Below are positions 28,491-36,126 of a stretch of 64,000 nt of DNA, one piece after another. The position numbers and the translations under genes are program-made. Every line of letters starts with the position of its first letter. The first letter of the stretch is position 1. The notes under the pieces were generated by a model, which did not search any database, was not told the origin of the DNA, and saw only the letters and a program-made list of their open reading frames with translations. Source of the DNA: Ectopseudomonas guguanensis (lineage in GTDB: Bacteria; Pseudomonadota; Gammaproteobacteria; Pseudomonadales; Pseudomonadaceae); NCBI RefSeq assembly GCF_900104265.1, contig NZ_FNJJ01000015.1:62001-126000 (forward strand), written 5' to 3'.

Positions 28491-28576
28491 CGTAGGGTGC
28501 GCCGTGCGCACCAGCAAAGGCGGCGGCGCAGTCTCAGCCAGCGAACGCGAAGCGGTGCGCGCGGCGCACCCTACCC
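28491..28576. repeat. REP-like inverted repeat pair (GTAGGGTGCGCC type)
   Basis: CGTAGGGTGCGCCGTGCGCACC at the left and GGTGCGCGCGGCGCACCCTACCCG at the right form a long inverted repeat around a 40-base spacer. Single arms of the same family occur elsewhere in the window (about 5000, 62220, 62680 and 62760). Confidence 0.85.
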
Positions 28577-28671
28577 GCTGATAGACGCCAACTATCGCCC
28601 CAAACGAGTGCACGGCCGGCACAGGGCGATGCAAATTGGTTACACTCGCGCCATCGTTGCCCGGAGTCCCT

Positions 28672-29961
28672 ATGCGCGAAGAACTGATCCAAGGCCTGCT
28701 CGATTTTCTCAACGCCTCGCCGACCCCTTTCCATGCTACCACCAGCCTGGCCATGCGCCTGGAAGCCGCCGGTTATCGTCACCTCGACGAACGCGCGCCC
28801 TGGCACCTTGAGGCCGGTGGTCGCTACTACGTGACCCGCAACGACTCCTCGATCATCGCCTTCAAGCTGGGTAACCGCCCAGCCGTGGACGGCGGCATTC
28901 GCCTGGTCGGCGCGCATACCGACAGCCCCTGCCTGCGCGTCAAACCCAGCCCGGAACTGCAGCGCCAGGGCTATTTCCAGCTCGGCGTGGAAGTCTATGG
29001 CGGCGCCCTGCTCGCGCCCTGGTTCGACCGTGACCTGTCGCTGGCCGGCCGCGTGACCTACCGCCGCGACGGCAAGGTCGAGAGCCAGCTGATCGACTTC
29101 TACCAGCCCATCGCCGTGATCCCCAGCCTGGCCATTCACCTCAACCGCGAGGCCAATCAGGGCTGGGCGATCAACCCGCAGAACGAACTGCCGCCGATCC
29201 TCGCCCAGCTCGCCAGTAGCGAAACCGCCGACTTCCGCGCCCTGCTCGCCGAACAGTTGGCCATGGAGCACGACTTCAACCCGGACGCGGTACTGGATTA
29301 CGAGCTGAGCTTCTACGACACCCAGAGCGCCGCCATCGTTGGCCTCAATCAGGACTTCATCGCCAGCGCGCGCCTGGATAATCTGCTGTCCTGCTACGCC
29401 GGCCTGCAGGCGCTGATCGACTCGGACGACGAGGAAACCTGCGTGCTGGTCTGCACCGACCACGAAGAAGTCGGCTCCTGCTCGGCCTGCGGTGCCGACG
29501 GGCCCTTCCTCGAGCAGGTGCTGCGCCGCGCGCTGCCGGGTGGCGACGATTTCGTCCGCATCATCCAGCGCTCGTTGCTGGTCTCGGCCGACAACGCCCA
29601 CGGCGTGCACCCCAACTATGCCGACAAGCACGACGGCAACCACGGTCCCAAGCTCAACGCCGGCCCGGTGATCAAGATCAACAGCAACCAGCGCTACGCC
29701 ACCAACAGTGAGACCGCCGGCTTCTTCCGCCACCTGTGCCTGGAGAACGAAGTGCCGGTGCAGAGCTTCGTGGTGCGCAGCGACATGGCCTGCGGCTCCA
29801 CCATCGGCCCCATCACCGCCAGCCAACTGGGCGTGCGCACCGTCGACATCGGCCTGCCCACCTTCGCCATGCACTCGATCCGCGAACTGGCCGGCAGCCA
29901 TGACGTCGATCACCTGGTGAAAGTACTGACGGCCTTCTATTCCAGCCCTGAACTCCCCTGA
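28672..29961 (+). CDS. apeB: M18-family aminopeptidase
   Basis: A 429-residue aspartyl aminopeptidase of family M18, a dodecameric zinc enzyme that removes N-terminal acidic or other residues from peptides. Metal ligands are in VGAHTDSPCLRVKP (His, Asp), CTDHEEVGS (Glu pair), SADNAHGVHPNY (Asp) and the last His in STIGPITA...TFAMHSIRELAG. The ATG with GGAG five bases upstream is chosen. The stop codon shares its A with the first base of a MITE-like repeat. Confidence 0.95.
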   Translation: MREELIQGLLDFLNASPTPFHATTSLAMRLEAAGYRHLDERAPWHLEAGGRYYVTRNDSSIIAFKLGNRPAVDGGIRLVGAHTDSPCLRVKPSPELQRQGYFQLGVEVYGGALLAPWFDRDLSLAGRVTYRRDGKVESQLIDFYQPIAVIPSLAIHLNREANQGWAINPQNELPPILAQLASSETADFRALLAEQLAMEHDFNPDAVLDYELSFYDTQSAAIVGLNQDFIASARLDNLLSCYAGLQALIDSDDEETCVLVCTDHEEVGSCSACGADGPFLEQVLRRALPGGDDFVRIIQRSLLVSADNAHGVHPNYADKHDGNHGPKLNAGPVIKINSNQRYATNSETAGFFRHLCLENEVPVQSFVVRSDMACGSTIGPITASQLGVRTVDIGLPTFAMHSIRELAGSHDVDHLVKVLTAFYSSPELP

Positions 29962-30103
29962 GAACCTATTTAAAGTCTGCTGCGCTTCGGCCCTGCTGCG
30001 TTAAAAACTGGCTCGAAATGCTCATTTACAACTCGTAAACTCCGCTTTCTCGCCAGTTTTTGCCTTGCATGGCTCTAGCTCGCGAAACTTTAAAAGAGGT
30101 TCT
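29961..30103. mobile_element. 143-bp MITE-like palindromic element upstream of gmhA
   Basis: Terminal inverted repeats AGAACCTATTTAAAGT (left) and the complement of ACTTTAAAAGAGGTTCT (right), near-identical apart from a one-base indel, enclose a second hairpin AAAAACTGGC / GCCAGTTTTT. It encodes nothing. It begins at the apeB stop and ends 10 bases before the gmhA ATG. No target duplication could be seen. Confidence 0.72.
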
Positions 30104-30113
30104 AAGACCTACG

Positions 30114-30701
30114 ATGATCGAACATATCCGCAACAGCCTGCAGGAAGCCCAGCGCGCGCTGGAGGCCTTCCTCGCCAACGAACAGACCCTGGGCAATATC
30201 CAGAAAGCGGCCGAACTGCTGATCGCCAGCTTCGAGAACAAGGGCAAGGCGTTCTCCTGCGGCAACGGCGGCTCGATGTGCGATGCCATGCACTTCGCCG
30301 AGGAGCTGACCGGGCGCTACCGCAACAACCGCCCCGGCATCGCCGCGGTGTCGATCAGCGACCCCAGCCACATCAGCTGCGTGGCCAACGACTTCGGCTA
30401 CGACTTCATCTTCTCGCGCTATATCGAGTCCCACGGCCACGAAGGTGACGTGCTGATCGCCATCAGTACCAGCGGCAAGAGCCCCAACGTGGTCAAGGCC
30501 GCCGAAGCCGCCAAGGCGCTGGGGGTGAAGGTGATCGCCCTGACCGGCAAGCCCGGCTCGCTGCTGGAGAGCCTGGCCGATGTGTGCATCTGCGCCCCCG
30601 GCGGCGATTACGCCGACCGCGTGCAGGAGCTGCACATCAAGACGCTGCACATCCTCATCGAGCTGATCGAGCGCAAGCTCAGCCCGCAGAACTACGCCTG
30701 A
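30114..30701 (+). CDS. gmhA: phosphoheptose isomerase
   Basis: A 195-residue SIS-domain isomerase converting sedoheptulose 7-phosphate to D-glycero-D-manno-heptose 7-phosphate, the first step of LPS inner-core heptose synthesis. CGNGGSMCDAMHFAEELTGRYR and SVISISDPSHISC-like (VSISDPSHISCVANDFGYD), STSGKSPNV and YADRVQELHIK agree with E. coli GmhA almost motif for motif. The start is the ATG matching the family N-terminus (MIEHIRNSLQEA); the nearest purine-rich site (AGAGG) lies inside the upstream repeat element. Confidence 0.95.
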   Translation: MIEHIRNSLQEAQRALEAFLANEQTLGNIQKAAELLIASFENKGKAFSCGNGGSMCDAMHFAEELTGRYRNNRPGIAAVSISDPSHISCVANDFGYDFIFSRYIESHGHEGDVLIAISTSGKSPNVVKAAEAAKALGVKVIALTGKPGSLLESLADVCICAPGGDYADRVQELHIKTLHILIELIERKLSPQNYA

Positions 30702-30709
30702 GCGCAGCG

Positions 30710-31129
30710 CTAACGGTCGATCACCTGCCCGCGCATCGGCGCCAGGCGCGCCAGCAGGCGGTTCTGCGCCGGCGTCGGCACGCCCTCGGCCTCCATGGCG
30801 TCCTGCAGGTGCTCGACCAGGGCGTTGAAGTCGCTGGGGGTCAGGCGCAGGCCCTTGTGGCTCTCCTCCATGCTGTCGCCGGTGTAGACGCAGGGGCCGC
30901 CGCTCTCGAAGCACAGCTGCTCGATCAGCTTCTCGCGCAGGCGCTCGATGTCGATGCCGCGAAAGTGCCGGGCGATGCGCGGATCGCGTGCGGAGCCCAG
31001 CAGCATGCCTTCGACGATCCGCACGATACCGGGCTCCTCGCCCAGGGCGTGGTAAAGACCGTCGTCGCGCGGCGCCTGCTGGGCGCAGGCGGCCAGCAGC
31101 AGCGGCAGGCAGAGCACGGCCAGGCGCAT
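30710..31129 (-). CDS. lipoprotein group 1 truncated hemoglobin
   Basis: A 139-residue truncated globin (group I, trHbN-like) behind a lipoprotein signal peptide with lipobox LAAC (Cys15), so it should be anchored in the envelope rather than cytosolic. Globin landmarks: LYHALGEEPGIVRIVEGML (A-B helices), GGPCVYTG and the proximal His91 in EESHKGLRL. Two Cys (73 and 80) could form a periplasmic disulfide. The usual B9-B10 Phe-Tyr is replaced by Met42-Leu43, so ligand stabilisation should differ from trHbN. Last gene of a four-gene operon, 2 bp after the DUF3034 gene. Convergent with gmhA. Confidence 0.85.
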   Translation of the reverse strand: MRLAVLCLPLLLAACAQQAPRDDGLYHALGEEPGIVRIVEGMLLGSARDPRIARHFRGIDIERLREKLIEQLCFESGGPCVYTGDSMEESHKGLRLTPSDFNALVEHLQDAMEAEGVPTPAQNRLLARLAPMRGQVIDR

Positions 31130-31131
31130 GT

Positions 31132-31983
31132 TCAGAAACTCCCCTGCACGGACAGGTAGACACCGTCCTGGTTGTCCAGCGTGGCGATCTCGCCGAGCCG
31201 CGCGTAGGCCAACACCACGGCCAGGTTCTTGTTGGGGAAGTAGCCGACGAACAGATCGGCCCAGTCGCTCTCGCCGGCAAAGCTCAGGTTGTCGGGTTTT
31301 TCCCGATACTCGATGCCCACTGCCCAGTGCCGATCCAGCAGCACCGCCACCGAGCCTTCCTTGAGCCAGGAATGGCGGTCGCGGCGGTCGCCACCGAAGC
31401 CCAGCAGGCCCAGTTCGTTGGCCCGGCTATAGCGCAGGTTGGCGTTGAGCAGCAGGTTGTAGCCGAAAGCACCGCCGAGGATCAGCCGGCTGGCCGCCAG
31501 GTAGCCTTCGCTGTCCTCGCGGCGCTGCGCGCCGACCAGGCTGGGCACGAGGAAGTCGCGCTGACGCTTGTGCTGCAGGCCGAGGGAAATCTGCGGCAGG
31601 CGGTCGTAGATCAGGTCGCCGGCCAGGCGCAGCTTGAGGCCGAGCACGTCCTGGCTGAGGCTGTTGTCCGGCAGGCGCAGGTCGCGCGCCAGGGTGCCGA
31701 GGTCGAAGCGCTGGCGCGCGTAGGAAAGCTCGATGCGGTTGCCGTAGGCCGCCGCCACGCCGGCCACGTCGAGGCGGTAGTCGCCGGTTTCGACGCGGGT
31801 GGCGAACACGTCCGCGCCCCATTCGCCGCGCTCGCCGTAACCGGCCAGCACCGCCCAGGGCATGATGCCGCCACCGGCGGCGCCCTCCAGGCTGGTGGCT
31901 CCGCCGGTGGCCAGCAAGCGACCCTCGCCGGCGCTAGCCAGCCCGGCGCACAGGTATAGTCCCAACAGGCAGGCGAGTCGCAT
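31132..31983 (-). CDS. DUF3034 family envelope protein
   Basis: A 283-residue protein with a signal peptide (LCAGLASA-G) and a sequence of alternating hydrophobic strands ending in Phe (SVQGSF), as in small outer-membrane beta-barrels. GEGRLLATGGATSLEGAAGGGIMPWAVLAGYG and GYFPNKNLAVVLAYARLGEIATLDNQDGVYLS are the DUF3034 landmarks. No function is known. It lies between the EAL phosphodiesterase and the globin genes with gaps of 3 and 2 bp, so it is certainly in the same operon. Confidence 0.83.
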   Translation of the reverse strand: MRLACLLGLYLCAGLASAGEGRLLATGGATSLEGAAGGGIMPWAVLAGYGERGEWGADVFATRVETGDYRLDVAGVAAAYGNRIELSYARQRFDLGTLARDLRLPDNSLSQDVLGLKLRLAGDLIYDRLPQISLGLQHKRQRDFLVPSLVGAQRREDSEGYLAASRLILGGAFGYNLLLNANLRYSRANELGLLGFGGDRRDRHSWLKEGSVAVLLDRHWAVGIEYREKPDNLSFAGESDWADLFVGYFPNKNLAVVLAYARLGEIATLDNQDGVYLSVQGSF

Positions 31984-31986
31984 GCT

Positions 31987-34323
31987 TCAGTGCACCTTGG
32001 CCAGGGGGGGACGATAGGGCTGCGCCAGCCAGGCCTCGAAGGCCTCGGCGGCCAACGGCCGACTGATCAGGTAGCCCTGGGCGGTGTCGCAATGCCAGCG
32101 CTGCAAAAGATTCAGGCTGGACGCCAGCTCCACACCCTCGGCGACCACCTTGAGTCCCAGGCTGTGGCTCATTTCGATGGTCGAGCGCACGATCACCGAG
32201 TCCTCGCGGTGGTCGTCCAGCTCGCGGATGAAACTCTGGTCGATCTTCAGCTCCTGCACCGGCATGCGCTTGAGCTGCGCCAGCGAGGAATAGCCGGTGC
32301 CGAAATCGTCCACCGACAGGCCGATGCGGTAGTCGCGCAAGCCGTGCAGCACCTGCAACGCGCGCTCGGGATCGAGCATCACGCCGCTCTCGGTGATCTC
32401 GAAGATCAACTGCTCCGGTGCCACCCGGTAGCGCGCCAGCAGCGCGCCGACCCGCGCCGGCAAGCCGGCGTCCAGCAGGTCCTCGGTGGAGATGTTCAGC
32501 GATACCTGCACCCAGACGCCGCGCCCGTCCCACTCCTGCAACTGGCGCATGACCTCCTCGATGACCCAGGCGGTGAGCAGCTGGATGCTGCCGGTGCGTT
32601 CTGCCAGCGGGATGAATTCGCCGGGCGAGACCATGCCCAGCTGCGGATGCTGCCAGCGCAGCAGCGCCTCGGCCTGGCGCACGCGGCCCTCGCGAATATC
32701 CAGCTTGGGCTGGTAGTGCAGCAGCAGCTGGCCCTGTGCGGCGGCGTGGCGCAGGTCGCGAATCAGCTGGACCTGGCGCTGCTGGGCGGCGTCGCGGCCC
32801 TGCTGGTAGAGCTGCAGGCGACCGGGGTGGCGGGCGGCATCCTGCATGGCGATGCGCGCACGGCGCAGCAGATCGTCCGGGGTGTCGCCATCGGCCGGAT
32901 AGGCAGCGATGCCGATGCGGCACTCCAGGGCGACGTCCAGCGTGCCGATGCGCAGCGGCTTGAGCAGCAACTGATGCAGGCGGTCGGCGCTGGCCACCGC
33001 GCTGCCGCCGTCGCACTCCTGCAGCAGCAGGAGGAATTCGTCGCCCAGCAGGCGCGCCAGGCTGTCGCCGGGGCGCAGGGTCGCCTGCAGGCGCCGGGCC
33101 AGCTGCTGCAGGGCCAGGTCACCGCCGCCCTGGCCGCAGCTCTCGTTGATCGCAGCGAAGTTGCCCACGCCCAGGTAAAGCAGGGCGGTGGGGCGCCCGG
33201 CGGTGATCGCGCTGCCGAGCCGCTCCAACGCCAGGGTGCGGTTGGGCAGACCGGTCAGCGCGTCGTGCAAGGCGCTGTGCGCCAGCTGCCGCTCGCGCTC
33301 GGCGATGCCGCGCTGCATGTCGTTGACCGCCAGCGCCAGCAGGCCCAGCTCGTCGCTGCGCGCCAGGGCCACCGCCTGCTGGTAGTCGCCGCGGCCGATG
33401 CGCTGGGCGGCGGCTGCCAGCGCGCGCACCGGCCGCGACACGCTGCGTGCCAGCAGCAAGGCGCCGATCAGCGAGGCGAGCATGGCTCCCAGACTGATCA
33501 GCAGTATGCGTCGATCCAGCGGTGCGAACGCCGCCTCGGCCTCGCCGAGGGACTTGTGCAACAACGCCTCGACCCGATAGCCGGGGCCGCTGGCCAGCTG
33601 CAGATGCTGGCCGAAGTAGTGCTCGATGCCGTCGCCGAAGCGTTGCGGCATCGCGCCGTCCCCCTGGATCTTCGCCTCCAGCAGGGCCTGAGCCCGGGTC
33701 GGCAGGGTGCTGATCCAGGTCGGCGCCGCGCCATCACGACTGGCCACCAGGCTCAGCTCCAGATGGGTCAGCTCGCGCAGCTGCAGGGCGAACTCGCGAT
33801 CCACGGCGAAGCCCACCAGCACACGGGCGATCGGCAGCGGTGCGCTCACCGTGGCATCCACCAGCAGGTAGATCTGCCTGCCGATCGGCAGCAGGGACAG
33901 GTGCGCGCCGTCGCGCCGCGGCAGCGACTGAGCACCGAGGCGAGCCAGCGCCTCGGCGTCGATGTCCGGGTCGGTGCTCACCTGCAGGCTGCCGTCCAGG
34001 CCCAGCAGGAACACCGCGTCGGCGTTGATCCGCGCGCCCTGGTTGGCCAGCGCCGAGCGAATGGTCGGGGTATCGCCACTGATCACTGCATCCTTGAAGC
34101 CGAAGTCGGCCGCCAGCACCTGAGCGGCCTGCCGCAGCTGGTCGCTGCGCAGCGCCAGCAGTTGCTCGAAAACCCGACTGCCGACGTTCAGCTGCTCCTG
34201 CGCCTGAGCGCGCACGGCGGCATCGGTGGCGGCCTTGACCGCGACATAGAGGGCACCGATCACCACCAGCAGCAGCAGGACGAGGACGCCGCCGATGCGC
34301 GCCTGAAAGCTATTGCGCAGCAT
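31987..34323 (-). CDS. membrane GGDEF-EAL protein, likely c-di-GMP phosphodiesterase
   Basis: A 778-residue inner-membrane sensor. Transmembrane helix 1 (GGVLVLLLLVVIGALYVAV), a periplasmic sensor of about 250 residues of double-Cache type, transmembrane helix 2 (LISLGAMLASLIGALLLA), HAMP, GGDEF-like and EAL domains. The GGDEF motif reads LGDEF (near 424), so cyclase activity is doubtful. The EAL domain is intact: EALLRW (near 551), NIS, ITES, DDFGTGYSSL, KIDQSFI and EGVE, so hydrolysis of c-di-GMP is expected. The ATG after AGGAAGG is chosen; it overlaps the cupredoxin gene end by 14 bp. Confidence 0.9.
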   Translation of the reverse strand: MLRNSFQARIGGVLVLLLLVVIGALYVAVKAATDAAVRAQAQEQLNVGSRVFEQLLALRSDQLRQAAQVLAADFGFKDAVISGDTPTIRSALANQGARINADAVFLLGLDGSLQVSTDPDIDAEALARLGAQSLPRRDGAHLSLLPIGRQIYLLVDATVSAPLPIARVLVGFAVDREFALQLRELTHLELSLVASRDGAAPTWISTLPTRAQALLEAKIQGDGAMPQRFGDGIEHYFGQHLQLASGPGYRVEALLHKSLGEAEAAFAPLDRRILLISLGAMLASLIGALLLARSVSRPVRALAAAAQRIGRGDYQQAVALARSDELGLLALAVNDMQRGIAERERQLAHSALHDALTGLPNRTLALERLGSAITAGRPTALLYLGVGNFAAINESCGQGGGDLALQQLARRLQATLRPGDSLARLLGDEFLLLLQECDGGSAVASADRLHQLLLKPLRIGTLDVALECRIGIAAYPADGDTPDDLLRRARIAMQDAARHPGRLQLYQQGRDAAQQRQVQLIRDLRHAAAQGQLLLHYQPKLDIREGRVRQAEALLRWQHPQLGMVSPGEFIPLAERTGSIQLLTAWVIEEVMRQLQEWDGRGVWVQVSLNISTEDLLDAGLPARVGALLARYRVAPEQLIFEITESGVMLDPERALQVLHGLRDYRIGLSVDDFGTGYSSLAQLKRMPVQELKIDQSFIRELDDHREDSVIVRSTIEMSHSLGLKVVAEGVELASSLNLLQRWHCDTAQGYLISRPLAAEAFEAWLAQPYRPPLAKVH

Positions 34324-34996
34324 CTTCGACCGCCTTCCTGAAGGCCTCGCCAAATGCGCTCGGCGCGGGCGGCGCCGGCGGTTCGACGGGGCCGCTGCTG
34401 GCCAGGGTGAAACGCTGGCTCAGCGTCTGCGTCTGCACCTGCAGCTCGCCGGCAGTCTGCGGCAGCAATTGCGGATTGCCCGGATGCCAGAGCGTGACGA
34501 CGTAGCGACCGGCCGGCAACCCGGCAATGGCCGCCCTGCCCTGCTCGTCGCTGACGGCGAACCAGGGATCGTCGGTGACGTAGATATAGCCGAGCATCCA
34601 GTCGTGGATATTGCAGCCCAGCACCACCAGCCCGGGCTGGTCGAACAGCACCGGCTCGCTCGGCGTGCCCTGGTAAAGGCGCAGCTCGAAACGCTTGGCC
34701 GGCGAGAAGGAATAGACATGGTGGCGAATGTCGTCGCTGTTGGGGAAGGACACCAGGGTGCCGGTACGCACCGCCAGCACATGGGGCCGGAACTGCTTGT
34801 CACGCTGATCCATGCGCGCCGGCGGTGGCGCCTCGGGCGCCTCCAGCGGGCCGCGCAGCGTGATCACCGCATCGGCCAGGGGCTGGCCGGAGGCATCCGT
34901 CAACTCGGCATGCAGCGCTGCCGCGGGCGCCAGGCCAGGCAGGGCCAGAGCGGTAAACAGGAGGAAGGGAAGCAGGCGGGAATTGCGAACAGTCAT
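34310..34996 (-). CDS. periplasmic cupredoxin-like (methylamine-utilization-type) protein
   Basis: A 228-residue secreted protein with a signal peptide (ALPGLAPAAA) and a plastocyanin-like fold. Putative type 1 copper ligands are His92 or His93 (SDDIRHHVYSF), Cys128, His131 and Met134 (GCNIHDWM). Similar proteins are annotated as methylamine utilization protein, but no amine dehydrogenase genes are present, so that name is not informative. The C-terminal segment (AGLPAGRYVVTLWHPG) is a carboxypeptidase-regulatory-like beta-sandwich. First gene of the operon with the EAL protein, DUF3034 protein and globin. The start chosen gives the signal peptide directly. Confidence 0.85.
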   Translation of the reverse strand: MTVRNSRLLPFLLFTALALPGLAPAAALHAELTDASGQPLADAVITLRGPLEAPEAPPPARMDQRDKQFRPHVLAVRTGTLVSFPNSDDIRHHVYSFSPAKRFELRLYQGTPSEPVLFDQPGLVVLGCNIHDWMLGYIYVTDDPWFAVSDEQGRAAIAGLPAGRYVVTLWHPGNPQLLPQTAGELQVQTQTLSQRFTLASSGPVEPPAPPAPSAFGEAFRKAVEDAAQ

Positions 34997-35129
34997 GCGC
35001 GAGCCTTGGCCCGAGCCAGCGGCCGGGCGTTCACAGGATTTCATGCCGTCTTGGCAACCGGGTTTGGCGTACTGAATGGACAGCCTAGCTGGCCGGAGGC
35101 GAACCGGCCAATATCGGCCGGCCGGGGCG

Positions 35130-35915
35130 CTACTCGCTGCGCAGGCGCTTGGGCGTAAGGCCGAGGTAGCGACGCATGGAGGTGGTCAGCGCGCTCTGGC
35201 TGGAGAAACCGCATTCCTCGGCGATGCGCACCAGCGGCAGGTTGCTCTCGCGCAGCATGCGTGCAGCGCGGTCGAGGCGGGTCTTGAGCAGGTATTGATG
35301 CGGGGTGAGGCCGACGCTGTCCTTGAACTGAGCGTGGAAGTGACTGGGGCTCAGGCACATCACGTGCGCCAGCTCGGCGACGCTGATGCGCCGCGCCAGA
35401 TGCTCGCCGATGTAGTCGTCCAGACGCTGCAGATCCAGCGGCCCTTGCGGCTGCCGGCGCTGCTCGCCAAACAGACGCAGGTGCAGGGCGCGCAACAGCA
35501 CGCCACCGAGAGAACGCGCGAGGATGGAATCGCTGCCGTAACGCTCGAGCTCGGCGCCGGCGTAGGTCAGCAGGTGCTGGAAATCGACATCGAGGGCCGG
35601 ATAGCGCGGCGTCTCGAACAGACGATGGAGCAGCTCCAGGTCTTCGCTGGGTGTGTCGTGCTCGTCCAGGTCGAGAATCAGCATGCGGTTGTCGCCCATG
35701 CCGGCGAACTGGTGAGCGGCGTCGCCTGGCACCAGGCAGGCGCGCATGCGGCAGACCTCACCGCCGCGTCCGCCGACCTCGAATTCGGCGCGACCGACCA
35801 GGGACATCACCAGTTGATGATGGTCATGGGCATGTTCATGGGCCTGTTCATCCAGGCGAATCACACGGGCTTGCAGCATCGCAAAAGACTGGCGGCACGA
35901 AACAAGGGGTTGCAC
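35130..35915 (-). CDS. AraC-family regulator, PruR-like
   Basis: A 261-residue regulator with an N-terminal cupin-like sensor (HEHAHDHHQLVMSLVGRAEFEVGG) and a C-terminal double helix-turn-helix (ISVAELAHVMCLSPSHFHAQFKDSVGLTPHQYLL and LVRIAEECGFSSQSALTTSMRRYLGLTPKRLR). The GTG start is favoured by AAGGAG four bases upstream; an ATG 12 codons in is an alternative. It is divergent from the Lon-like protease gene with icp beyond, the arrangement I recall for PruR (proline utilisation regulator), AsrA and Icp in P. aeruginosa. Orthology is inferred from synteny. Two direct GGTTGCACTT repeats flank its start. Confidence 0.8.
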   Translation of the reverse strand: MQPLVSCRQSFAMLQARVIRLDEQAHEHAHDHHQLVMSLVGRAEFEVGGRGGEVCRMRACLVPGDAAHQFAGMGDNRMLILDLDEHDTPSEDLELLHRLFETPRYPALDVDFQHLLTYAGAELERYGSDSILARSLGGVLLRALHLRLFGEQRRQPQGPLDLQRLDDYIGEHLARRISVAELAHVMCLSPSHFHAQFKDSVGLTPHQYLLKTRLDRAARMLRESNLPLVRIAEECGFSSQSALTTSMRRYLGLTPKRLRSE

Positions 35916-35972
35916 TTTACTCCTTTCCACGGAAAAACGCCGCAACCACCTATCAGCGAAACGGTTGCACTT
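35908..35972. promoter_or_regulatory. two GGTTGCACTT direct repeats at the AraC regulator start
   Basis: Identical 10-base repeats at 35908-35917 and 35963-35972, same orientation, 55 bp apart (about five helical turns). The second is part of an inverted repeat GGTTGC / GCAACC ending at 35981. The first covers the regulator's start codon. Spaced direct repeats are typical AraC-family operators, so autoregulation is plausible. Confidence 0.45.
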
Positions 35973-36126
35973 ATAGCAACCAGACACACCCGAGCAGTCT
36001 GACCTCAAGCGAGTCGCTTACCTGGCCTGATGAAACGATGCGCCTATGACCCATGCCTGGCGTGAACCGTTGAAAAAATCCCGAGGTCGCCCCATGTAGC
36101 ATTCAACGTCCACGCAAAGGTGCTCC

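Noticed and set aside
31990..34341. 783-codon plus-strand frame opposite the EAL protein
   Set aside because: Gln/Ala-rich antisense shadow with no domain; the minus-strand GGDEF-EAL protein is unambiguous.
34310..34996. Methylamine utilization role for the cupredoxin-like protein
   Set aside because: No amine dehydrogenase subunits or maturation genes are present; the name reflects a broad family label only.
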